From: Dipteris shenzhenensis
Taxonomy: Eukaryota; Polypodiophyta; Polypodiopsida; Gleicheniales
NCBI GenBank assembly: GCA_047967505.1
Contig: CM106541.1
Direction: 5' to 3' (one strand)
DNA length: 64,000 bases
Of this stretch, positions 1 through 7,836 are shown in pieces (the stretch's first letter is position 1; each line of letters begins with the position of its first letter). Both the position numbers and the translations under genes were made by a program. The notes under the pieces were generated by a model that was not told the origin of the DNA, made no database searches, and saw nothing but the letters and a program-made list of their open reading frames with translations.

Positions 1-413
1 CTCCAGATCTGTCCCCTTCTGCTCCTCTGCTATAGATCAGCTCCTTCTGCCCCAGATCAGCTCCTTTTCTTCATCATATTGCTATTCCAGATAGCCTGAA
101 GGTTCCTTCCTCAGAGCATGCTGGTTTCAGCCATCTCCAAGGGCAGCTTCAGCTCCCATCATCCTCGTCATCATTGAGCTACACAGAGGACTGCGTGACG
201 CTCCCTCTGCTGCTATCTTTTCTACTGTCTCTCTACAGATTCACCTCAGCCACGGTCCTTCAGACACGATGGCTTGAGGTTCTTGTATTCAGTTTTTCAT
301 ATTATCGACAGGCACTATGTTTTCTGAGTTCCGTTCTTCAGTTGTATTTGAGTATTGTCTATTTTCTGATCGCTCCACTGCAAACCCTATGGTTTCTCTA
401 TCGTTTCTCTATA
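1..413 (+). repeat. 3' part of the left LTR
   Basis: This is a direct copy of 1899-2311. It ends in CTCTATA, directly before the primer site. Short open frames inside both copies (174-488 and 2072-2374) are only LTR sequence and are not annotated as genes. Confidence 0.85.
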
Positions 414-430
414 TGGTATCAGAGCCATGG
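414..430 (+). promoter_or_regulatory. Primer binding site, initiator-Met tRNA type
   Basis: TGGTATCAGAGCCATGG directly follows the left LTR. It would prime minus-strand DNA synthesis. The AGAGCCATGGTGAT word is then repeated twice more (up to about 463), which is unusual for a primer region. Confidence 0.8.
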
Positions 431-1238
431 TGATGAGAGCCATGGTGATCAGAGCCATGGTGATCTAAAGACCCCAGATCTCAGGTGATCTAAAGATCCT
501 GCTTCTTCATGGAGGCCATAGGTACAGGGAGCATCACTCCTATGAACATATCAGTTTCCTCTTCATTCCGCTGCGCACTAAGGGAGAGACCTCCATCTTC
601 TACTCCCATCCCTCCCTCCCTTTCAGAACTCCATCTTCTACTGCCATCCCTCCCTTCCTTTCTTACCTCCATCTTCTACTACCATCCCTCCCTCCTTTTC
701 TAGGTTTCTGGCTTGACACTCCCCATTCCTTCGAAAGAGGGGGTCATGACACTTCACCTCTACCTCCATCGGCATCGACTTCCAGGATCTACAAGTTCTC
801 CCTAGGAGGGACCCTTTCTGTTCACATGTGTCTAGATGACTGTTGTTTCGAATATTCTACCTGCATGGAGGCGGGAATAGACTCCTCTCTCCCGAGGTCC
901 AAGATCGGACACACACTGGCTCACTGTTCAGCTCCGATCTCTTTGGATTATCAGTACTGCTACGACAAATTTGTTCCTTCCCTTTGCACTTTCCTCCACC
1001 TTTTCGGCGGTGAGAGGGGGTGGCTTATTCTCTCAAGCTTCACAGTGTTCTTATTTCTATCTGGTATCATACGTGTAACTACGACACTTGAGGAAGTGAA
1101 CAATTCCCTTGCAAGGGCACTCCTCTTGTGATCTTCTATTGGGTATTTCACAGGAATAGCCAGCACCACCATCGACATACCTACACGAAGCTCCAAGCAC
1201 ACAATGTTTGCCCCTCAAAATTGGCAATTGAGAGGGGG
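431..1238 (+). other. Internal region of the non-autonomous LTR element
   Basis: No recognisable retroelement protein is encoded. It contains pyrimidine-rich repeats of the type CCATCTTCTACT.CCATCCCTCCCT (about 592-703). There is a purine-run motif at 735-745 and a polypurine tract at 1229-1238 that would prime plus-strand synthesis next to the right LTR. Confidence 0.6.
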
Positions 1239-1329
1239 TATTAAGCAACTAAGCAATTCCCACTTTACGGGGCAATCAAATGGCTTACAGGCCAGCCAAA
1301 AGGCCAGCTCTCTCAGCCAAACAAATGGC

Positions 1330-1475
1330 CTGCAAGTCCAGCTGGTCTGGCCGACCAGATCTGGCCGACCAGTTGGCCGACCAGCTGGCAGGCCCACCGA
1401 CCAACTAGCAGGCCCAACCGACCAGCTGGCCGACCAGCTGGCAGGCCCACCGACCAGCTGGCCGACCAGCTAGGT
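1330..1475 (+). repeat. GC-rich tandem array with hairpins in LTR U3
   Basis: It is made of reiterated GGCCGACCAGCTGG-type words. Several form short stems, for example CTGGTC (1342-1347) with GACCAG (1353-1358). It lies directly upstream of the TATA box, where an enhancer array would be expected. Confidence 0.7.
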
Positions 1476-1481
1476 CTGGCC

Positions 1482-1487
1482 TATAAG
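1482..1487 (+). promoter_or_regulatory. TATA-like box of the LTR promoter
   Basis: TATAAG lies in the context GGCCTATAAGAGGCC, between the GC-rich array and the pyrimidine-rich R/U5 part. The assignment rests on position and sequence only. Confidence 0.5.
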
Positions 1488-1659
1488 AGGCCTTTGCCCT
1501 CACTCTTCCTACTACTCTTCCTGGACAGGACAGGACCTGCAGCTGATCCTCATCTCCTCCATCTTTTGCTGCAGGCCCGCCTGCTCCATCTACCTCTCCT
1601 CTGCTGTCTCCCTCTCCTGCCTCTCCTTCCTGCCTCCTGGCTGCTCCATCCTCTCCTCC

Positions 1660-1960
1660 AGATCTGTCACAACTTCTGCTCCTCTGCTCAGATCTGCTCC
1701 TCTTCTCCAGATCAGATCCATCCTGCTCCAGATCTGTCCCATCCTGCTCCAGATCTGTCCCCTTCTGCTCCTCTTCTCCAGATCAGATCCTTCTACTCCA
1801 GATCTGTCCCATCCTGCTCCAGATCTGTCTCCTTCTGCTCCTCTTCTCCAGATCAGCTCCTTCTGCTCCAGATCTTGCTCCAGATCTGTCCCATCCTACT
1901 CCAGATCTGTCCCCTTCTGCTCCTCTGCTATAGATCAGCTCCTTCTGCCCCAGATCAGCT
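1660..1960 (+). repeat. Pyrimidine-rich tandem repeats, CCAGATCTG units
   Basis: There are about ten degenerate copies of CTGCTCCAGATCTGTCCC-like units, in groups spaced about 27 to 60 bp apart. They lie within the transcribed part of the LTR. Confidence 0.75.
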
Positions 1961-2318
1961 CCTTTTCTTCATCATATTGCTATTCCAGATAGCCTGAAGG
2001 TTCCTTCCTCAGAGCATGCTGGTTTCAGCCATCTCCAAGGGCAGCTTCAGCTCCCATCATCCTCGTCATCATTGAGCTACACAGAGGACTGCGTGACGCT
2101 CCCTCTGCTGCTATCTTTTCTACTGTCTCTCTACAGATTCACCTCAGCCACGGTCCTTCAGACACGATGGCTTGAGGTTCTTGTATTCAGTTTTTCATAT
2201 TACCGACAGGCACTATGTTTTCTGAGTTCCGTTCTTCAGTTGTATTTGAGTATTGTCTATTTTCTGATCGCTCCACTGCAAACCCTATGGTTTCTCTATC
2301 GTTTCTCTATAGATCCAA

Positions 2319-2521
2319 CCAGAGGTGGAAGAATTAGAAGAAATTCTTGTACCCAAGCAGATTCTAGCACATAAGGAAAGGAAGGTAAAAGGTAAAGTTA
2401 CTCGATGCTACTTGGTGAAATTTTGGAATTATTCATCATTGCATGCGAAGTGGTTGAGGAACTGGATACTCCTCAGGTGTTGCAGATTTACCTAGAGGCT
2501 TTCCAATTGGAGCAACTTTAG
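2319..2521 (+). pseudogene. Ty3/gypsy pol C-terminus with chromodomain-like segment, frameshifted
   Basis: The reading begins PEVEELEEILVPKQILAHK and continues through KVKGKVTRCYLVKFW. This matches the chromodomain core (basic RG/KG turn, then YLVK/RFKG/W) that ends chromovirus pol proteins. After a one-base shift near 2450 it continues EELDTPQVLQIYLEAF and stops at 2519-2521. Such domains steer integration to modified chromatin. The 5' part of the gene is outside the window or was displaced by the LTR element that ends at 2311. Confidence 0.6.
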
Positions 2522-2963
2522 TTGACACTCATTCTGGAGCATTGCCTAAAGGGGAGGTTAGCACCTCCACTCCCTCTATACAGACACGCTCGAGTACCTA
2601 GAGGTTGCTTGGTGTTGCAATATGTCTCGCCCAAGGTACTTGCTGCTGCTCACAGTATTTCTACCGCGGGGCTTTGGTGTATTAGTCACTTGGTTATGAT
2701 GCATTTGATGTGCAATGCTATATGTATTTGTTATCCATGGCTCTACAAATATGTATACATTGTTGGTTGATCTGTTGGCGGCATGGCTGGCTATCCTTTC
2801 AGATTTGGTTCGTCTATTGGTTGGCTATCCTTTCGGACTTGGTTGATCTATTGGCGGCATTGTTGGCTATCCTTTCAGATTTGGCTTTTATTTGGCTTTT
2901 TCTTTTTCTGTTGTTTTTGTTTGCAGGCAATCGTGGACATTTGCCTTCTTTCAAGAGGGGGGT
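2522..2963 (+). other. 3' untranslated stretch of the gypsy element with polypurine tract
   Basis: No gene is seen. The phrase GGCTATCCTTTC(A/G)GA(T/C)TTGG occurs three times between about 2788 and 2885. The stretch ends in TCAAGAGGGGGG (2951-2962), a good polypurine tract, directly before TGTCACG. Confidence 0.5.
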
Positions 2964-3798
2964 TGTCACGAGGACGTGAATTTATGGAAATTTTGATTTG
3001 CAACTCCAGTAATTTGCAAGTGACTTGGGCCTCTAGGGCATGAAAGTCTGGCCACGAATGCGGGACTTGGGGAATTAAAATTCCTAAGCGGACCCTTGGA
3101 AATTGTGAATGTGCAAGCCAATTACTAGGCAATTAATTCCTAGGACCAGTGTGTGCAACAAAGGGGCAAAAGAGTGGTGCAATCAAAATTTACTATTTTT
3201 AGCACAGGACTCCACAAAAACGGCAGAGGACACCTGTTTAGCATGCCAGAAAGAGAGAGAAAGTGAATCACAATTTTGCCAAGAGAGTGTCTGGAGCAGG
3301 GCGACTTGTTTCTCACTGGGTTTTTGGTCTTATGCTGCTGTTGGTGACCTCCAAGAGGCAGGGCCACGTGTTTGGAGGCTATTGCTGCTGCCGGAAGCTG
3401 AGCAAGAAGTGAAGCAAGTTCTCTTCAGGCTGGTTTTGTTATTTTCTGGGCTCCAGGAGGGCTGTGAACTTTTCTACAGGCTGATTTCACTTATTTCCGG
3501 GCTCTAGGAGGAGGCGACCCATCTTGCTGCTTCCTGAGTTGCAAACAGGCACCAGAAAGTGGGGCAAACTGTTCTTTTGGCTGATTTCTATCAGTTGCTG
3601 CTGATTTCAAGGCCTTTTCCAGGTGGGGCAACCTGTTTGGAGCTGAATTTGGACTGCGCCAGGGCTGAATCACCTATTCTTTGCTGGATTCAGGGTTTTC
3701 CAATTCAAACAACCTGATTCCTGTGGATTCTGGGTAGAGGAAGGCTAGTTTTTGCCTGCTTTTACCAAGGTCATTGAAGATATGACTTCCTATTAAGC
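2964..3798 (+). repeat. Probable gypsy 3' LTR; right end uncertain
   Basis: It begins TGTCACGAGGACGTG after the polypurine tract, as an LTR should. No second copy is in the window, so its end is not defined; Copia coding sequence starts by 3800. Phrases of the type GGGCTCCAGGAGG and GGGCTCTAGGAGG recur at about 3450-3520. Confidence 0.45.
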
Positions 3799-3799
3799 A

Positions 3800-4297
3800 T
3801 ACTATGGTAAGAAACCGACTATTTCACATTTAAGGATTTTTCATGCTAATGCCTTTGTACATGTGCGTAAGGACAAAAGGACAATGTTGGATTCCAGGAG
3901 CATGAAGCGTATCTTCATCGGGTATAGTGAAGAATCCAAGGCATACCACCTCTTCGATCAAGTGAAGCAATAGATACTCATCAGCAGGGACGTGGTCTTT
4001 GAGGAGATGGAGCCCCAACCAAAAGAGGAGATCTAGGAAGTTCATTGTATCCCAACCCAAGTTAACCATTAAAGATAGCAAGAAGACTAAAGAGTCCGAG
4101 GAGACAGAGGCAGAATGGATGAACCAAAGCCACCTCCAAAAACAACTTCCTCTGAAAAGAAGTTACGAACGTGGTATCTAAGAACCTTGCAAGACTCTCA
4201 CATCACGAACATCCCCGAGGCTAGTTCTTCAGTTTAGAGGTCTCAGCGCAGTATGTCTACTCCCTCCGCAAACTTCGCCATGGTGGCTCAAATCAAT
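3800..4297 (+). pseudogene. Copia pol fragment: end of integrase and linker before reverse transcriptase
   Basis: The frame reads YYGKKPTISHLRIFHANAF, then KDKRTMLDSRSMKRIFIGYS and YHLFDQVKQ, a stop, then ILISRDVVFEEME. This is the segment after the integrase core in Copia elements (normally FGC.AYVH..K..K.D....... FIGYS...KAYR....). It continues weakly to the words that open the RT domain (SANFAMVAQINE). It carries in-frame stops and ends abruptly where gypsy RNase H begins at about 4298. Confidence 0.65.
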
Positions 4298-4795
4298 GAG
4301 CCTAGACCCTTTGCTCATGCAGTAGCCTACGAAAGTAGAAGACTGAAAAATCTGAGCTTCATTATGACATTTATGAGAAGGAAATCTTGACAGTAATACA
4401 TGTCTTAAAGATTTGGAAACATTATTTGTTAGGAAGAGACCTTGTTAAGACTGATCATCAAAGCCACAATACTTTTTGAAGCAACCTCTCTTGAGATATG
4501 AGATGATCTCTTTTCCTACAGTCTTTTCATTTTCAAATCCAACAGACTCCTCGAAAAGAAAATGTTGTGGCTGATGCACTTACTCATGGGCCGAGAATTC
4601 AGTATATCTTTGAGTTGACAACTCTTAAGGATATGTATGCAGAAAATACTGATTTCCTTCAAGTATGGGCACACTTGATGACCGGAGGTACTCACCATGC
4701 TTACTACTAATGATGGATACTTGTACCTGCAAGCGAAACTATGTATTACAAAAGAACTCCGACCAAAGGTTCTAGAGGAAGACCATAATACACAC
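4298..4795 (+). pseudogene. Ty3/gypsy RNase H domain, degenerate
   Basis: The reading includes PFAHAVAYESRRL, YDIYEKEILTVIHVLKIW, HYLLGRDLVKTDHQS and QIQQTPRKENVVADALTHG. These match the gypsy RNase H pattern (P.AY.SR.L..SE..Y...EKE.LA......W..YL.G..F...TDH..L, ending ADALSR). Several stops and shifts are present. The following VLEEDHNTHY is the usual linker to the integrase zinc finger, and the 930-bp insertion interrupts it. Confidence 0.7.
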
Positions 4796-4799
4796 TATG

Positions 4800-5729
4800 T
4801 GTAATCTCACTCCAATTAGACTTATAGAAACAGCATCACCGAAATGTTTCTTTCTTGCTGGCTGAGCAAACTATTGCTTAGAAAATCACACACACTCTCT
4901 CTCTCTCACGAAGCACTAGGGCCCAAGACAACTTGTTGGGCTGGACCCCCCCAAAGGATTTTATTCATTCAGTAAAACTGAGTACAAAGGACAGCGTTCA
5001 GCTGCTACTCCAAAAATTCATACGTGAAATCAAAACAGCTCTCGGGATCATTCATTTGGCAACATGCCACTTGTCAAAATAACTTGCTAAACTTTAGTTA
5101 CATGCCTCAAAGGGCAAAACTCTAGGGTCTTTGTAGCCCTCGGTCAGATGGACACCTACTGACTGCCGACTGGACTCCTTAGTGCTTGGGTAGTCAACCC
5201 CTCTTAGAACCTACAACCATTAATTAAATGCACATCGCCATGGCACCCATTAATTGTTAGCGCTTTTGCATCTAGACTAATCCTAGTCTCTGTGGGCGTC
5301 CCCCACAAGCAAACATGTGCACATAAAATATCTAACTCTGCGGTTGACCAAAGCCAACCCTTCTAGCCATAATTAAGGACTTTGACCAAAGGTCAAGGCG
5401 CCTTAATTACTGCTAGAACTCTCCGACCAGAGTCGGTAATGATCTAGGTTGACCGAAGTCATCCTGCTTTGGCCGAAGCCAAGTCTTGTTGACTGAAGTC
5501 AACTCTCTCTGACTGGAGTCAGAGGTTCTTTGGTTAAACGCAATTAACCCTCTTGGCATAAGCCAAGTCTTCCTAACCGTGGTTAAGTACACTCAACCAG
5601 GGTTAAGTATCTTTGACCAATAAAAGATAGCTTTTTAAACATAACTAAGTAAACGAGAGACTCTTTAATTACAATCAAATAAATGGTCAATTGAAAATTT
5701 GACTTTGGAGTATTTACAAGTTGGTGACT
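4800..5729. mobile_element. 930-bp insertion inside gypsy pol, solo-LTR-like
   Basis: Gypsy coding sequence stops at about 4799 and resumes at 5735 (HRGLVATFTALDRLFY.PNMKKDT). CTATG stands on both sides (4795-4799 and 5730-5734), a 5-bp candidate target duplication. The insert begins TGTAATCTCAC and ends GTTGGTGACT. It encodes nothing recognisable. It holds a CT microsatellite (4892-4909) and an array of short hairpins (5291-5604). A solo LTR with a non-standard end is my best guess. Confidence 0.55.
5291..5604. repeat. Array of about twelve short perfect or near-perfect hairpins
   Basis: Successive stems with different sequences but one design, mostly 5-7 bp around a 2-6 nt loop: TGTGGG/CCCACA (5291-5307); GGTTG/CAACC (5342-5359); a triple nested palindrome at 5361-5418 (TTCTAGC, AATTAAGG, TTGACC with their complements); CCGAC/GTCGG (5423-5436); GGTTGAC/GTCATCC (5447-5464, one mismatch); TTGGC/GCCAA (5469-5482); GTTGAC/GTCAAC (5488-5503); CTCTGAC/GTCAGAG (5507-5524); GGTTAA/TTAACC (5532-5549); CTTGGC/GCCAAG (5552-5567); TAACC/GGTTA (5574-5585); AACC/GGTT (5595-5604). 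Confidence 0.8.
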
Positions 5730-5734
5730 CTATG

Positions 5735-6908
5735 CTAGTCATAGAGGCCTTGTGGCTACATTTACAGCCCTAGATAGACTCTTCTATTAGCCAAACATGA
5801 AGAAAGACACTAATGCCTACATTTCAGCATGTATATCATGTCAAAAGGAAAAGTATGATAAACGAAAACACAAAGGGCTATTACAATCTTTACCTAGTCC
5901 AGAAAGACCATGGGAACATATGGACTTCATTACTAGAATTCCCAAGACTAATCAAGGACATGACATGATTTGAATCTTAGTGGATAGATTTCTTAAACAA
6001 GTTCATTTCATTCCATGTCGGAAACAACTAAAGGCTCCTAAAGCTACACACCTATTCATTACGTATATCTTGAGACATCATGGGATGCTTAAATCTATAT
6101 TGATAGGGATTCTATATTCACTAGCAATTTCTAGCAAGCATTGTTTGAAAACCTTGGAATCATTCTAAGTTTTTCTTCAGTATTTCATCCTCAAACTGAT
6201 GGCCAAAGTGAAAGTACTCATACCACCCTATTGCATCTGCTCAAAATCCGTAAACCATGTGGGAAAAGTATCTCCCCATAGTTGATTTTGCTTACAGTAC
6301 TACTGTACACTCTTCTACAGGAAAGACTCCTTTTCAAGGATCATCTAAGGTAGATCCATACCAGTTCCATTAATGCAAACCAAGGATAAGATCTTTGCCG
6401 CTGATCTATTCGTAGAGGATTATGAATCCACTTATGCAACAGTCCGCACAACCTTCCAAAAGACTTAGGGGTCAAGGAAGGACAATGGGTTTTACTAATG
6501 TTTGGAAAAACCAGGCTGACGACCAAGATAGGACAAAGAAGATCTATTTGAAACTCTTTTTCAAGTAGTATGGCCCTTTTAAAGTAATAGAGGTTATAAA
6601 TCACATTTCAGTTCGGCTGGATCTACCATCATATTGGAAGATACACGTCTTCCATGTCAATATCAAACCTTATGTTGGGGATATTCCTCATGATCCAGTG
6701 GAGGATAATGAGGTACAAGTTATAGAACAGTTCATCCTTCACAACTTCAGCACAGGAGAGGAGATGAGGAAAAGTTACAAAAAGTATTTTCGGAAGTTCA
6801 AGGGATTTCCATCCGCAGGTGTTAAATGAATTGAAAAATCAATGTTCAAGAGTTCCATGACATTCTTGATGCTTATGATGAAGCACTTCAGTTGAGTTCA
6901 ACTCAATG
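5735..6908 (+). pseudogene. Ty3/gypsy (chromovirus) integrase and chromodomain, degenerate
   Basis: After the insertion the pol frame resumes with the end of the zinc finger (ISACISCQKEK). Integrase core landmarks follow: HMDFITRIP (first Asp), LVDRFLKQVHF (second Asp) and FHPQTDGQSE (third acidic residue, near 6185-6215). The C-terminal part reads YGPFKVIEVINHISVRLDL, HVFHVNIKPYVGDIPHDPVE and then the chromodomain YFRKFKGFPS. The last residues end at the stop at 6906-6908. Stops and frameshifts make it inactive. Together with the RNase H at 4298 this was one pol gene. Confidence 0.75.
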
Positions 6909-7836
6909 AAAGATGGAGGAACACCCCCCTCCCCTCATTTGCCCCCTCTTGCTGGTGCATACTCTCCTGCAGCCTCTCCTTCTATAGCAGCTCCTCCTCC
7001 CTCTGCAGCTCCTTTCCCACACAGTCCAGCAGCAGCCCCTCGTGCTCCTTCTGCAGCAGGTCCTTTCCTGCTCCTTCTGCAGCAGTAGCAAGCCCTTCTG
7101 CTCCTCTCTGTAACAGCAGCCCTCCTGCAGCAACTCTTTCTCCTGGAACACCTCTTCCTGTAGCTTCCCCTTCACACAATCTTGCTGGTGCAGCTACTTC
7201 TACAGCTCCTTCTCCACGCAGCCCTGCTGGTCTACAACTCCTGCAGTTCCTCTTCCCAACATCCCTGCAGCAGCCCTTTTCCATGCAGTCTTGCTCCCAC
7301 TATCGATGCAGCTCTCACCCTATGTAACGCCACTCCCAGCCCACAATTATACTTCAACCATAAGGCACATCTGTAGCAAGTTGTATTGTTTCTGCATAGC
7401 TTTCGAAGTTTCATCAGAGAACTACAAGTATCCAGTTATGCTAAATCAGAATCTGTTTTTCTAAGCATTGGCTAAGTGTTACTGATGTGTGGAAGCAGTG
7501 GTAAATTGTGCAGGCATCTTCCCTCAGGATTGCAGACCCTTGGAGCCTTGACCATCCTAGCTAGCCTGTCCCTTGTCTATGTATATAGGCTTACTGCTCA
7601 GCCTTGAGACTCATTTTCATGTCTGGTACATAGCTTCGGCTTTAGTCTCGAGTTTGGAAGGTGCTGATAAATTTACTTGAACACCTTCATCTTGTATTTC
7701 TTTGTAATAAAGAGCGTAGATAGAGAGAGGGGGGTGCATCTTGGCCCCTTAATCATGTGCTCTATCTTTATGGCAATCATTAAAATCTCGAAGAATTCTT
7801 TATAATGCATATTGGTGTCCCCTTGGAGTGTATCGA
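6909..7836 (+). other. Gypsy 3' noncoding region and promoter-like LTR sequence
   Basis: A purine-rich AAAGATGGAGGAACA at 6908-6922 may be the polypurine tract. 6920-7330 is a low-complexity run of TCCTTCTGCAGCAGC words, which gives spurious Ala/Pro/Leu-rich frames. 7480-7740 resembles the promoter and polyadenylation part of an LTR, with TATATAGG (about 7578-7585) and AATAAAG (about 7708). 7745-7836 is decayed DYW-domain sequence of the neighbouring PPR gene. Confidence 0.4.

Larger units (their letters stand above)
1..2311 (+). mobile_element. Non-autonomous LTR retrotransposon (LARD/TRIM-like), left LTR cut by the window edge
   Basis: Positions 1-413 match 1899-2311 almost exactly; one substitution was seen (T305/C2203). 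The first copy is followed at once by TGGTATCAGAGC, the initiator-Met tRNA primer site common in plant Copia elements. The second copy is preceded by a purine run (1229-1238). This gives two LTRs of about 1073 bp around an internal stretch of about 825 bp. The internal stretch has no gag, protease, integrase or reverse transcriptase, so the element would depend on another element's proteins. LTR ends appear to be TA...TA rather than TG...CA. It lies just before a gypsy chromodomain remnant, so it probably inserted into that element. Near identity of the LTRs suggests a recent insertion. Confidence 0.8.
1239..2311 (+). repeat. Right LTR of the non-autonomous element
   Basis: It starts with TATTAAGC after the purine tract and ends with CTCTATA. 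It carries a GC-rich tandem array (1330-1475), a TATA-like box (1482-1487) and a pyrimidine-rich array of CCAGATCTG units (about 1660-1960). The 1494-1997 open frame is a Leu/Pro-rich by-product of that array. Confidence 0.75.

Noticed and set aside
826-1131. 101-codon frame in the internal part of the first LTR element
   Set aside because: It overlaps similar-length frames on the other strand and has no gag, pol or other resemblance.
6906-7284. Ala/Pro-rich and Cys/Arg-rich frames on both strands
   Set aside because: They arise from a CTGCAGCAG/TCCTTCTGC low-complexity run after the gypsy stop codon.
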